From Brumimicrobium sp964585545 (GTDB lineage Bacteria; Bacteroidota; Bacteroidia; Flavobacteriales_D; Crocinitomicaceae), in NCBI GenBank assembly GCA_964585545.1, contig CAZPDT010000008.1, positions 1 through 64,000 of the forward strand: a stretch of 64,000 nucleotides of DNA, written 5' to 3'. The number at the start of each line of letters is the position of its first letter. Position 1 is the stretch's first letter. The notes under the pieces are model-generated. The model was not told the origin of the DNA. It did not search any database and saw only the letters and a program-made list of their open reading frames with translations. Shown piece after piece: positions 53,613 through 63,235 of this stretch. The position numbers were made by a program, and so were the translations under genes.

Positions 53613-53640
53613 TGTTCAAATTGAGTTAAATTTATTCTCC

Positions 53641-54015
53641 TTACGATTTATTCATGCGGACAAGCAATAGAGTTTGAATAACCATTAGAATACCAAACAA
53701 GCTTACATAATGCACCAAAAAAGGCTTTAAAAACGTTTTAGAACCATACCAAACCACTAAAATAATAACAAGGATAGAAATCAACTGAAAAGTGGTTAAC
53801 AATAAAAAACGTTGTGCAAAAGACTCAGGATTGTTGTGTTTTCCAATAACAATTATTAGACCTCCGGCAATAAACTGAACCAATAATGCACTATTTATCA
53901 GAACAATTAATTTTATAGGTAAACTGTTTTTATCGAAAAAATAAAATATATCCAACAATGCAAGTACTATAAATGTAGCACTGGTTATATATACTAAATA
54001 ATTGCTTTTCTTCAT
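53641..54015 (-). CDS. Small four-helix membrane protein of unknown function
   Basis: 124 residues, four hydrophobic segments, charged only at the loops (MKKSNYLVYITSATFIVLALLDIFYF; SLFGILMVIQTLLLVRMNKS). No family recognised. First gene of a probable pair with the DUF389 protein. Confidence 0.7.
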   Translation of the reverse strand: MKKSNYLVYITSATFIVLALLDIFYFFDKNSLPIKLIVLINSALLVQFIAGGLIIVIGKHNNPESFAQRFLLLTTFQLISILVIILVVWYGSKTFLKPFLVHYVSLFGILMVIQTLLLVRMNKS

Positions 54016-54253
54016 TTTTGTATTTCTTTATTCTATACAGAGTTAAGCACACAATCGTGATGTAAAAATACCAAACTTTACTTATCATTAATAAATTTTG
54101 GTAAATATATTTCAGAAGGTCTATTTTAAGTAAAAAAAATATAAGCATTCAGACAATATACCTCCTCTCCAAAATAGACATTCTAAAAAATAAAAAAGAT
54201 GAATTATTCTAAACAATAAGTATTCATTCGTTTAAGAAATCGAAATTCTTTAC

Positions 54254-54261
54254 TACTTTTG
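54254..54261 (+). promoter_or_regulatory. -7 box of fahA
   Basis: TACTTTTG, ending 30 bases before the ATG at 54292. It overlaps the longer frame's start at 54259, which is therefore unlikely to be translated. Confidence 0.5.
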
Positions 54262-54291
54262 TTTGAAACAAAAACAAACAAATTTATTAAA

Positions 54292-55563
54292 ATGATACAA
54301 GCAAACAATCCCTCTTTAAAGTCATGGGTTGAAGTAGAAAAGGACTCAGACTTTCCTATTCAGAACTTGCCTTTTGGTATTTTTAAAACAAACCAAGAAG
54401 ATGCACGGGTAGGCTCAAGAATCGGTAATAAAGTCATTGACTTGAATGCCCTATTTGTTCTTGGCTATTTAAAAAATCTACCTTTCTCTCAATCCGATTT
54501 CAAAACAGATGCACTCAATAGTCTAATGAAGAAAGGGAAAGATGCAACAAGTGATTTAAGAAACCGTTTATCAAAACTATTCAATTCAGAAAACAACGAT
54601 TTATCTGCTAATTCTCATCATGTTGAGCAAGTATTAATTAATGCTGATAATGTAGAGATGATCATGCCGGTAAAAATTGGAGATTACACTGATTTTTATT
54701 CTTCACGTGAACATGCAACCAACGTAGGAACAATGTTTCGTGATCCAAAAAATGCCTTAAAACCAAATTGGCTTTGGCTTCCCGTAGGTTACCACGGAAG
54801 AGCAAGTTCGGTTATTGTTTCGGGACAAGATGTTTATCGTCCAAAAGGTCAAATTAAGCCCGATAAAGATGGAGATCCTATTTTTGCACCTTGCCGTCGA
54901 TTGGATTTTGAATTAGAAACTGCTTTCATCACTTATGATGGAAAACCGCTTGGGGATTCTATTTCAACTGATGAAGCAGAAAATTTTATTTTTGGAATGG
55001 TGCTTTTCAATGATTGGTCGGCTAGAGACATTCAAACCTGGGAGTATGTTCCACTTGGACCATTTCTCGCCAAAAGCTTCGCTTCTTCTATCTCCCCATG
55101 GATTGTTACGATGGATGCACTGCAACCTTTTAAAGTTGCTAGTCCGAAACAAGAACCTGAAGTATTGGATTATCTTAAATTTCAAGGTGATAAGTCGTAT
55201 GATATTAACTTACAAGCACTCATTCAGCCTGAAAACGGTGAGGAAAACTTGATTTGTAGAACCAATTTCAAATATATGTATTGGACAATGGCTCAGCAAC
55301 TTGCTCATCATACAGTTAACGGATGCAACATTCGTGGTGGAGATATGCTTGCATCGGGAACTATTTCAGGTAAAACTCCTGATTCTTATGGATCCATGTT
55401 GGAATTGTCATGGAATGGAACAAAACCTTTAAAATTGTCCGACGGTAGTGAACGAAAATTTATTGAAGACAATGATCGTTTAATCATCAGAGGATACGCA
55501 AAAAAAGATGGAGTTAGAGTCGGATTTGGTGAAGTAAGTAGCAAAGTTCTCCCTGCCAAATAA
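54292..55563 (+). CDS. fahA: Fumarylacetoacetase
   Basis: Last enzyme of tyrosine catabolism, splitting fumarylacetoacetate to fumarate and acetoacetate. 423 residues from ATG 54292 (MIQANNPSLKSW); the alternative at 54259 falls inside the promoter. Motifs: DYTDFYSSREHATNVG (metal Asp), PVGYHGRASSVIVSG, LDFELETAF and DWSARDIQTWEYVPLGPF. No other tyrosine-pathway gene is in the window, so the pathway genes are scattered. Confidence 0.96.
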   Translation: MIQANNPSLKSWVEVEKDSDFPIQNLPFGIFKTNQEDARVGSRIGNKVIDLNALFVLGYLKNLPFSQSDFKTDALNSLMKKGKDATSDLRNRLSKLFNSENNDLSANSHHVEQVLINADNVEMIMPVKIGDYTDFYSSREHATNVGTMFRDPKNALKPNWLWLPVGYHGRASSVIVSGQDVYRPKGQIKPDKDGDPIFAPCRRLDFELETAFITYDGKPLGDSISTDEAENFIFGMVLFNDWSARDIQTWEYVPLGPFLAKSFASSISPWIVTMDALQPFKVASPKQEPEVLDYLKFQGDKSYDINLQALIQPENGEENLICRTNFKYMYWTMAQQLAHHTVNGCNIRGGDMLASGTISGKTPDSYGSMLELSWNGTKPLKLSDGSERKFIEDNDRLIIRGYAKKDGVRVGFGEVSSKVLPAK

Positions 55564-55636
55564 TGGCTAGTTGGAAACAAGCAATTGCTATTCCCAATTC
55601 AACTCTTCTGTTTTCAAACAACCATTAAATACAGTT

Positions 55637-55674
55637 AAAAAACGGTCTTGACAAATTTTAAGTCCGTTTTTTTT
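55637..55674 (+). terminator. Terminator after fahA
   Basis: Stem AAAAAACGG-t-CTT / AAG-t-CCGTTTTTT with a 10-base loop and a T run. It separates fahA from the RelA/SpoT gene. Confidence 0.8.
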
Positions 55675-55687
55675 ATTCGATTTTATT

Positions 55688-55695
55688 TATCTTTG
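55688..55695 (+). promoter_or_regulatory. -7 box of the RelA/SpoT operon
   Basis: TATCTTTG, 76 bases before the ATG at 55771. Confidence 0.45.
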
Positions 55696-55770
55696 TTTAA
55701 ACAGTTCATTAGTTTATAGTGTTACATTAAAAAAATTATACTTTAAGTTTATAAAATATCATTTAAGAAG

Positions 55771-58041
55771 ATGACAGAATCAGATTCGAAAACCCAAAAT
55801 ATTGATCTTGAAAAAGAGCGAAGGGAAATACTCAATGCTTTTCGAAATCTTCTGCGTGTAACAAAAGACAAAAGAACAAAAGAGGAAACAAAGCAAATTA
55901 GAAAAGCATTTGATGTAGCGTTAGAAGCTCATAAAGATGTCCGTAGAAAATCAGGAGAGCCTTACATTTATCACCCTATTTCAGTGGCAAGGATATGTGC
56001 AGAAGAAATGGATTTAGGTTCTACTGCTATTATTGCTGCTCTGCTTCATGATACGGTTGAAGACACCTATATAACATTAGACGATATAGAGGAATTATTT
56101 GGAGAAACTGTACGGTCTATTATTGACGGATTGACAAAAATACCCGAAGTTTTTGATGAAAACGTATCTATTCAAGCAGAGAACTTTCGCCGATTAATTC
56201 TCACCATTTCCGATGATTTAAGGGTTATCCTAATAAAACTAGCGGATCGACTACACAATATGCGAACTTTGGAAGGTATGCGTGCCGACAAGCAGTTAAA
56301 AATTGCTTCCGAAACCAATTTTTTATATGCGCCCCTCGCCCATCGTCTTGGATTGTACTCCATGAAAAGTGAATTGGAAGATTGGTGTTTAAAATACATG
56401 AATCCCGATGCCTATCAAGAGATTACAAAGAAATTAAAATCTACTCAAGCAGCCCGACAGCGTTTTATTCGCAGATTTGTTCGTCCCATAAAAGATGAAT
56501 TGACCAATGAAGGTTATGTTTTTAAAATTAAAGCAAGAACAAAGTCTATTTCTTCCATTTGGAGAAAAATGAAGAATAAAGAAGTCCCCTTCGAGGAAGT
56601 CTATGACCTCTTTGCGGTTCGAATTATACTGGATACACCTGAAGAATTAGAAAAACCCGATTGTTGGAGAGTTTATAGTATTGTGACCGACTTTTATCAG
56701 CCCAACCCTGGCAGGTTACGTGATTGGATTTCTACACCACGTGCTAATGGATATGAATCGTTGCATACAACAGTAATGAGTCCGCGTGGAAGGTGGGTTG
56801 AGGTTCAAATTCGTTCCATTCGTATGGATCAAATCGCAGAGAAAGGTTTGGCGGCACATTACAATTACAAAGAATCGAAATCGGGCGACAATAAATTTGA
56901 TCGGTGGATTGGAGAAATAAGAGATTTAATTGAAAGTCATTCTTCTAACGCCATGGACTTTGTAAATGCTTTTAAACTTAACTTATTCAATGATGAAATC
57001 TATGTGTTTACACCTAAAGGAGAACTGCGGGTACTTCCAATTGGAGCAACGACTTTAGATTTTGCTTTTGACATCCACACGGATATAGGTCTGAAATGTA
57101 TAGGTGCAAAAGTGAACAATAAACTGGTTCCTTTAAGTCACCAACTAAAGAATGGAAACCAAATTGAAATTATTACCTCAAGCAAGCAAAAGCCAAAAGA
57201 AGAATGGCTAAAGTTTGCGATAACCAGCAGGGCAAAGCAAAAAATAAAAACCGCATTAAAAGATGAGCGCAATATTATTGCCCGAGACGGGAAAGAAATC
57301 CTTGAGCGGAAATTCAAACAACACAATATAAAATACAATAGTGAAAACATTTCCCTCCTAGAAGAATACTATAAAGTCTCAACCGCCACCGATTTGTATA
57401 TACGCGTTGCCAAAGGAAAAATTGATTTATCAAAGTTGCGAAGTATTGAGAATGTTGGCGGAATGCTAAAAACTGAGAAAAAGAAGAAGAAATCAAAAAA
57501 GATAAAAGATTTTTCCTCGGTTCACAAAAAGGTTGATAAGAAAAAAGACACCATTATTATTGGTGATGATTTTAAAAATATTCAATATGAATTTGCACAA
57601 TGTTGCAAACCCTTGCCAGGAGACCCCGTTTTTGGATTTATCACAAAAAATAATGGAATACGAATTCACCGCATGGATTGTCCCAATGCAGAAAACATGA
57701 TGTCTAAAAGAAATTACCGTGTATTGAGCGCAAGATGGAAAAATCAAGCAATTAAAGAGCATATAGCATTACTCAAACTTGTGGGAATTGATGGCGTGGG
57801 AATTGTGAATAAAATCACCGAAATCGTATCTTTCCAACACAATGTGAACATGCGTTATATATCTTTCGAGTCCAAGGATGGCATATTTGAAGGAAAAATT
57901 CAAGTTTACGTTTATGACAAACACCATTTGGATGAACTTATGGAAAAGTTTGAGATGCTCGAGGGCATTCAACGTGTAGAAAGGTGGGATGATATCTCAG
58001 AGGAAAGTGAAGAGGATTATGAAGAAGATTTTGATGTTTAA
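55771..58041 (+). CDS. Bifunctional (p)ppGpp synthetase/hydrolase (Rsh, RelA/SpoT)
   Basis: Makes and degrades (p)ppGpp in the stringent response. 756 residues, full length. Hydrolase HD domain with HPISVARI (about 68-75) and HDTVED (93-98) intact; synthetase region from about 240 (VYDLFAVRIIL, STPRANGYESLHTTV); TGS domain near 410 (VFTPKGELRVLPIGATTLDFA in part); C-terminal ACT domain (VGIDGVGIVNKITEIV). Both active sites look intact. The stop is followed directly by an ATG (26-codon frame) and then the metallophosphoesterase gene. Confidence 0.95.
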   Translation: MTESDSKTQNIDLEKERREILNAFRNLLRVTKDKRTKEETKQIRKAFDVALEAHKDVRRKSGEPYIYHPISVARICAEEMDLGSTAIIAALLHDTVEDTYITLDDIEELFGETVRSIIDGLTKIPEVFDENVSIQAENFRRLILTISDDLRVILIKLADRLHNMRTLEGMRADKQLKIASETNFLYAPLAHRLGLYSMKSELEDWCLKYMNPDAYQEITKKLKSTQAARQRFIRRFVRPIKDELTNEGYVFKIKARTKSISSIWRKMKNKEVPFEEVYDLFAVRIILDTPEELEKPDCWRVYSIVTDFYQPNPGRLRDWISTPRANGYESLHTTVMSPRGRWVEVQIRSIRMDQIAEKGLAAHYNYKESKSGDNKFDRWIGEIRDLIESHSSNAMDFVNAFKLNLFNDEIYVFTPKGELRVLPIGATTLDFAFDIHTDIGLKCIGAKVNNKLVPLSHQLKNGNQIEIITSSKQKPKEEWLKFAITSRAKQKIKTALKDERNIIARDGKEILERKFKQHNIKYNSENISLLEEYYKVSTATDLYIRVAKGKIDLSKLRSIENVGGMLKTEKKKKKSKKIKDFSSVHKKVDKKKDTIIIGDDFKNIQYEFAQCCKPLPGDPVFGFITKNNGIRIHRMDCPNAENMMSKRNYRVLSARWKNQAIKEHIALLKLVGIDGVGIVNKITEIVSFQHNVNMRYISFESKDGIFEGKIQVYVYDKHHLDELMEKFEMLEGIQRVERWDDISEESEEDYEEDFDV

Positions 58042-58122
58042 ATGAAGTTCTTTTCTTATCTATTTATATTATTAATTGCTGGTCGGAAACACAGCGATAT
58101 TCCTCTTAAACTCATACAATGA
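58042..58122 (+). CDS. Possible 26-residue leader-type small ORF
   Basis: A 26-codon frame begins immediately after the RelA/SpoT stop (TAAATG) and its TGA overlaps the ATG of the metallophosphoesterase gene (ATGA). It begins MKFFSYLFILLIAG, a short hydrophobic stretch. Abutting one gene and overlapping the next suggests translational coupling, but a chance frame is quite possible. Confidence 0.3.
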   Translation: MKFFSYLFILLIAGRKHSDIPLKLIQ

Positions 58123-59360
58123 ATCGCTACCTTCTCTTTATTCTTATCATTCTCACAATTACCTCTGCAATGGATTTTTATTTGTGGTTGGGGTTACGCG
58201 CAACAATGAGAAAAAAGTTTTTCTACTTTTACAGATGGTTAATTCCATTGACAACTTTTATCCTGATCTTGACTTTAGGCCTACAAATCTATCGCATTTC
58301 AAACGGTCACTTTAACAATACCGCATTGTACAATCTTACTTTTGGTGTTTCTTTAGGAATTTTTGCTGCAAAAATAATTCTCACCGTGTTGTTTTTATTA
58401 GAAGACCTTTTTAGGGTTTCATTCTTTGTAAAACACAAAATAATGCCCAGCCAAAAACTTCCAACGCCTTCTTTTGGCCGACGTAATTTTGTTCGTAACC
58501 TTTCCCTCGGATTGGCTTCTTTTCCCTTAATCGGTTCTGTTTATGCCATCACAAAAGGAAAACATAAATTCCACATAAAAAAACTTGATTTATTTTTAAA
58601 AAGACTCCCTTCCTCCTTTAATGGTTTGAAGATTGTTCAATTTGCAGATTTTCATGCGGGAAGTTTTGATGACATTAAAAAAGTAGAAGCTGGATTGAAA
58701 CTCATCAATGACATGCAGCCAGACATCATTGTATTTACAGGAGATTTAGTTAACAATAGAGCTGTAGAAATGCATCCCTATTTGGATATTTTTAAAAACT
58801 TAAAAGCGAAATATGGGAAATTTGCTGTCTTTGGAAACCACGATTATGGTGAGTATGTCCCCTTTGACAACGAGGAGGAGCACCGAAAAGACCAAGAGGA
58901 AATGGAACGTATTTTTAAGGTGACAGGTTTTAAACTCTTGAGAAATAGCGCAATCCAAATTAATAATAACTATGATAAAATAGACCTGATTGGTGTTGAA
59001 AACTGGGGCAAAAAACCCTTTCCTCAGTATGGTGATATCGACAAAGCCACCCGCGGACTTCAAGATGATCAATTTAATATTGTATTGAGCCACGACCCTG
59101 ATCATTGGGAATATGTTTTGCGAGAACATCCAAAACATTTTGATTTAACACTTAGTGGACACACGCATGGGTTTCAAATGGGTGTACAGATTCCGGGCTG
59201 GAAATGGAGCCCCGCACAATATCGATACAAAAGATGGTTGGGACATTATGAATCAAAACAACAACATCTTTTTGTGACCAAGGGTTTTGGATTCTTAGGT
59301 TTTCCTGGAAGAATTGGGATGCCTCCTGAAATTGTTAGTTTTAGACTGTTCCAAACTTAA
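58119..59360 (+). CDS. Membrane-anchored metallophosphoesterase (calcineurin-like)
   Basis: 413 residues. Several hydrophobic segments in the first 140 residues (MNRYLLFILIILTITSAMDFY and others) anchor it; then a calcineurin-type phosphoesterase domain with all motifs: QFADFHAG (D, H), FTGDLVN, FGNHDYGE, LSHDPDHWE and LSGHTHGFQMG. Bacteroidota carry many such YkuE-like proteins; substrate (lipid or nucleotide) unknown. Cotranscribed with the RelA/SpoT gene. Confidence 0.9.
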   Translation: MNRYLLFILIILTITSAMDFYLWLGLRATMRKKFFYFYRWLIPLTTFILILTLGLQIYRISNGHFNNTALYNLTFGVSLGIFAAKIILTVLFLLEDLFRVSFFVKHKIMPSQKLPTPSFGRRNFVRNLSLGLASFPLIGSVYAITKGKHKFHIKKLDLFLKRLPSSFNGLKIVQFADFHAGSFDDIKKVEAGLKLINDMQPDIIVFTGDLVNNRAVEMHPYLDIFKNLKAKYGKFAVFGNHDYGEYVPFDNEEEHRKDQEEMERIFKVTGFKLLRNSAIQINNNYDKIDLIGVENWGKKPFPQYGDIDKATRGLQDDQFNIVLSHDPDHWEYVLREHPKHFDLTLSGHTHGFQMGVQIPGWKWSPAQYRYKRWLGHYESKQQHLFVTKGFGFLGFPGRIGMPPEIVSFRLFQT

Positions 59361-59403
59361 TCCTAACTATTCATATTGAAAACCTATGAATAGTTCGGGT
59401 TAA
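59356..59403. repeat. Back-to-back inverted repeat after the metallophosphoesterase gene
   Basis: Perfect 11-bp stem AACTATTCATA (59365-59375) / TATGAATAGTT (59385-59395), extended by TTAATCC / GGGTTAA-like flanks. It is nearly the same as the two ends of the 20322-20483 element joined together. It may also act as a terminator, though no T run follows. Confidence 0.55.
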
Positions 59404-59553
59404 AGCTTAAACATTTGTGCTGCTTTGTTGTTTGATAGATGAATCGTTGAATTGGGTAAAACGAAAATAAGAGATTGTGTTGTTTTTAATTGAATTTGTG
59501 TAAAACTTCTTTATAATTCCTTTAAAAACACAATACCAATCTTACAATTTACT

Positions 59554-59561
59554 TATTTTTG
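59554..59561 (+). promoter_or_regulatory. -7 box of the Fur-family gene
   Basis: TATTTTTG, 21 bases before the ATG at 59583. Confidence 0.45.
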
Positions 59562-59582
59562 TGATTGATAAGTATTTGATGT

Positions 59583-60044
59583 ATGGAAAGTGTGCAAGAA
59601 ACAGTTAAAAATATTTTTTCTGCTTATTTAGAGAAAAACGGTCATAGGAAAACACCCGAACGTTTTGCTATACTGGAAGAAATATATAATTATGACGGTC
59701 ATTTTGATATTGAATCTTTGTACATCAAGATGAAAAACAAAAAGTATAGGGTTTCTAGAGCAACTTTATACAATACTATAGATCTTCTTTTGGCATGTAA
59801 CCTAGTTCGCAAACACCAGTTTGGCACAAATAACACTACACAATTCGAAAAATCTCACGGGCGAAATCAACACGACCATTTGGTATTGACTGATACAGGT
59901 GAGCTTTTAGAATTCTGTGATCCGAGAATTCAAAATATTAAATCGTCGATTGAAGATATATTTGGCGTTGAAATCCAACACCATTCACTATACTTTTATG
60001 GGGTAAGAAAAAAATCCGAAGAAAAGGATACTACAAAAAAATAA
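59583..60044 (+). CDS. fur: Fur-family metal-responsive transcriptional regulator
   Basis: 153 residues. Winged-helix DNA-binding half (about 1-85: ILEEIYNYDGHFDIESLY, SRATLYNTIDLLLACNLV) and a metal-binding half with HDH (97-99), Cys112 and H133-H134. The structural-zinc CxxC pairs of E. coli Fur are absent: after HDHLV the sequence is LTDTGEL, not CxxCG. It may be a Fur, Zur or PerR-like protein; the symbol is by convention. Located before purA, an order I recall from Flavobacteriales. Confidence 0.85.
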   Translation: MESVQETVKNIFSAYLEKNGHRKTPERFAILEEIYNYDGHFDIESLYIKMKNKKYRVSRATLYNTIDLLLACNLVRKHQFGTNNTTQFEKSHGRNQHDHLVLTDTGELLEFCDPRIQNIKSSIEDIFGVEIQHHSLYFYGVRKKSEEKDTTKK

Positions 60045-60255
60045 TTTCTTGTGCGTTGCATCTTTAACATTTATTCTCCTTTTCTATTTGATTCCTACTT
60101 TTTTGGTCAAACGCTTACTACAAACAAAAAAAATAACCTAAAAATAGTTGATAAGTTCTTTCATTTGGCAGTAAAGACAATAAAAAAAATTGATTTCTTT
60201 GTACTTTCTGTTAATAACAATAAATAATAACAAGTAAACAATTAAATGCAATAGC

Positions 60256-61551
60256 ATGAATAAAGTAGACGTATTATTAGGATTACAATGGGGAGATGAG
60301 GGCAAAGGTAAAATTGTAGATGTGCTTACACCAAAATACGATATTATAGCACGTTTTCAAGGTGGTCCAAATGCTGGTCACACACTAGAGTTTGAAGGTA
60401 TTAAGCATGTTTTACACACTATTCCATCAGGTATTTTTAGAAAAGGAACTTTAAACATTGTTGGCAATGGAGTAGTTATTGACCCTATTATCTTTCAGCA
60501 AGAGATTGATTCTTTAGCAACCTATAATTTACCACTAAAAGAAACCCTTTTGATTTCTAAAAAAGCCCATTTGATTTTACCTACTCATCGTCTACTTGAT
60601 GCGGCTTCAGAACAATCTAAAGGAAAAGCCAAAATTGGCTCCACATTGAAAGGAATAGGTCCTACATATATGGACAAAACAGGAAGAAATGGATTGAGAG
60701 TTGGTGATATCCTTTCATCTAATTTTAGGGAAAAATACGACAATCTTGTTAAAAAGCACAGGAGTTTACTCGATCATTATGGGAATTTTGAATACAATAT
60801 TGAAGAATTAGAACCCGCATTCTTTAAAGCTATTGAAGTACTGCGTTCATTGACAACTATAGACAGTGAAAACTATATCAATAATGCCCTTAAAGAAGGA
60901 AAAACTATTCTAGCAGAGGGAGCACAAGGAACACTCCTTGACATTGATTTTGGAAGTTATCCTTTTGTTACTTCTTCAAACACAATCACTGCAGGGACTT
61001 GTACTGGATTGGGTGTGGCTCCGTCAAAAATTGGAAATGTTGTCGGCATCTTCAAAGCGTATTGTACACGTGTAGGCTCTGGTCCATTCCCTACAGAATT
61101 GCATGATGAAATGGGTGAGAAAATTCGGAAAGCAGGTGGAGAATTTGGAGCAACAACAGGGCGACCAAGACGATGTGGATGGATTGACCTTCCAACGTTA
61201 AAATATTCTATAATGATTAACGGTGTTACAGAGCTTTCTATGATGAAGGCAGATGTGCTTGATGATTTTGACGAAATAAAAGTAGGTACACATTACATCA
61301 TCGATGGAGAAAAAATAGACTATATTCCTTTTGATTTGTACGACAAAGAAATTGAAATCGTCTACGAAACAATTAGTGGCTGGAACAGTGATACTACCCA
61401 ATTGACCTCTTATGATGATGCACCCAAAGAACTTAAAGAATATGTTGAATACCTTGAAAAACAACTCAATGTCCCCATTACAACAGTGTCAATAGGTCCC
61501 GATCGTAAGCAAACTTTGAATACACAAAGAGTAATTGAAACGAAAGTATAA
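60256..61551 (+). CDS. purA: Adenylosuccinate synthetase
   Basis: Converts IMP and aspartate to adenylosuccinate with GTP. 431 residues, full length. GTP-binding QWGDEGKGK (11-19), catalytic His41 in GGPNAGHTL, GSTLKGIGPTYMDK and EGAQGTLLDIDFGSYPFVTSS in short blocks. It overlaps the start of the OstA-like gene by 17 bases, so the two are translationally coupled. Confidence 0.98.
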   Translation: MNKVDVLLGLQWGDEGKGKIVDVLTPKYDIIARFQGGPNAGHTLEFEGIKHVLHTIPSGIFRKGTLNIVGNGVVIDPIIFQQEIDSLATYNLPLKETLLISKKAHLILPTHRLLDAASEQSKGKAKIGSTLKGIGPTYMDKTGRNGLRVGDILSSNFREKYDNLVKKHRSLLDHYGNFEYNIEELEPAFFKAIEVLRSLTTIDSENYINNALKEGKTILAEGAQGTLLDIDFGSYPFVTSSNTITAGTCTGLGVAPSKIGNVVGIFKAYCTRVGSGPFPTELHDEMGEKIRKAGGEFGATTGRPRRCGWIDLPTLKYSIMINGVTELSMMKADVLDDFDEIKVGTHYIIDGEKIDYIPFDLYDKEIEIVYETISGWNSDTTQLTSYDDAPKELKEYVEYLEKQLNVPITTVSIGPDRKQTLNTQRVIETKV

Positions 61552-63145
61552 CATATTAAAGTTCATACTTCTAATAGGGTTTTCGTTTTTACTATTCCCG
61601 AAAACTGCCTTTAATCAAGATGTTATAGAACTTTTAAAAGGATCTGATGAAATTAGATTGGATGGTAAAACAGGGAACTATATCATTATAGGTCATGTTG
61701 TTTTTCAAAAGGAAAACACCAAGCTTTACTGCGATTCTGCTTATTATAACATTGCAAATAAAACAATCCGTGCCTACGGTAGAGTGCATCTTAATAAACA
61801 AGATACACTCAATTTATTTTGTGACTCAATATTTTATGATTCTAAAAAAAAATATGCTAAACTTTACAGTAATGTTAGAATTCGAAATAATGAATACAAG
61901 CTCACCACAGATTCTATTGACTATGATTTGAACAAAGATGTTGGCATCTATAAAAATCATGGATTGATTACCAGTATTGCCTCGGAAGACAGCTTGAGTA
62001 GTGTTATTGGTTATTTTTATCCCAAATTGGACCAATTTAATTTCAGAAAAAATGTGCGTTATAAAAATAAAAAATATACGGTAACGACAGACACTCTCCA
62101 GTTCAATACCCAAAGTAAAAGGGCTCATTTTTTTGGCCCTACACATATCGTAGGCGACAGCAGCACAATATATTGTGAAAAAGGATGGTATAATTTAAAC
62201 GAAGATATTGGTGTGCTGGAAAAAAATGCCTACATCAATCAGCCCGACATATACATTAAAGGTGACAGTCTCTATTATTCCTCTGTCGATAGTATTTATA
62301 TTGGTAAAAATAATGTTGAAATTATTGACACCACCAATAAAATAGCTTTTGAAGGCGATTATGCCTATAATGATGGTCCTAAAAAGTATGCTTTTATAAC
62401 TGGTCATGTTTTGGCCAAACGCTTTGGAGAAGAAGACACACTCTATATTCATGCCGATACTTTATACAACTTTACAGATTCGCTTAACGAACCTAAACTG
62501 ATGCTTGCCTATCGTGGTGTAAAATTATTTCGAGGCGATCTACAAGGTGTTTGTGACTCGCTTAGTTTCAACAAAAAGTTGGGGAAAATGAACATGTACA
62601 TCGAACCTATTCTTTGGGCTAAAAATGCTCAATTGTCTGGTGATACAATAACGGTTTTTGAAAAAAACAATAAAATCCAAAGAGCATATCTTAGAAAACA
62701 AGGGTTAGTCATTACAAATGTTGATTCTACCAATTACTATAATCAAGTTGCGGGCACAACCATGAATGCCTATTTTGACAGTACACAAATTAAAAAAGTA
62801 GACATCGAGGGCAACGCAAAAACCATTTATTTCTTAGAAGAGGAAAACGAAGAGGACAGTGTAATTGTAGTGGAAAGAAAAGGCATGAACCGTTTATATG
62901 CTTCAGACATTACACTGCGATTTGAAAAAGGAGATATAGAAACCGCTACCTATAGAAATAAACCAGACGGCATCATTTATCCAATGACCGACATTGACAA
63001 GAAAGAAGAACGCGTCGAACAATTTAAGTGGAGTGTTGAAGACCGACCACTAAGTTGGCAACAAATTATGTATAGTGAAGAAGAGCAAAAAGTTATCTTG
63101 AGGATTTTTTCAATCATGAGCAAAGGATCCTCCCCCTGCCTTTAA
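61535..63145 (+). CDS. OstA/LptA-like envelope protein
   Basis: 536 residues, TTG start overlapping purA by 17 bases; no ATG precedes the signal peptide (KRKYNILKFILLIGFSFLLF), so TTG is preferred. The body is repeating beta strands as in OstA/LptA lipopolysaccharide-transport domains (YIIIGHVVFQKENTKLYCDSAYYNI, then similar YxxDS blocks through residue 430). It is longer than LptA, more like an OstA-like protein of Bacteroidota. Likely periplasmic and involved in LPS export. Confidence 0.82.
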   Translation: MKRKYNILKFILLIGFSFLLFPKTAFNQDVIELLKGSDEIRLDGKTGNYIIIGHVVFQKENTKLYCDSAYYNIANKTIRAYGRVHLNKQDTLNLFCDSIFYDSKKKYAKLYSNVRIRNNEYKLTTDSIDYDLNKDVGIYKNHGLITSIASEDSLSSVIGYFYPKLDQFNFRKNVRYKNKKYTVTTDTLQFNTQSKRAHFFGPTHIVGDSSTIYCEKGWYNLNEDIGVLEKNAYINQPDIYIKGDSLYYSSVDSIYIGKNNVEIIDTTNKIAFEGDYAYNDGPKKYAFITGHVLAKRFGEEDTLYIHADTLYNFTDSLNEPKLMLAYRGVKLFRGDLQGVCDSLSFNKKLGKMNMYIEPILWAKNAQLSGDTITVFEKNNKIQRAYLRKQGLVITNVDSTNYYNQVAGTTMNAYFDSTQIKKVDIEGNAKTIYFLEEENEEDSVIVVERKGMNRLYASDITLRFEKGDIETATYRNKPDGIIYPMTDIDKKEERVEQFKWSVEDRPLSWQQIMYSEEEQKVILRIFSIMSKGSSPCL

Positions 63146-63146
63146 A

Positions 63147-63235
63147 TTCCAATTGACCAATTCCTAATTGAACCATTCGCAATTCCTAATTGAATAATTC
63201 GCAATTGACCAATTCGTAATTCGTAATTAAATTAA
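63147..63235. repeat. AATTCGTAATTGA-type intergenic repeat, copy 1
   Basis: Degenerate array of AATTCCTAATTGAACCATTCG, AATTCGCAATTGACC and AATTCGTAATTCG units (in short pieces) between convergent genes. Confidence 0.8.

Noticed and set aside
59365..59395. Classical terminator after the metallophosphoesterase gene
   Set aside because: The stem is good but lacks a T run, and its sequence matches a dispersed repeat.
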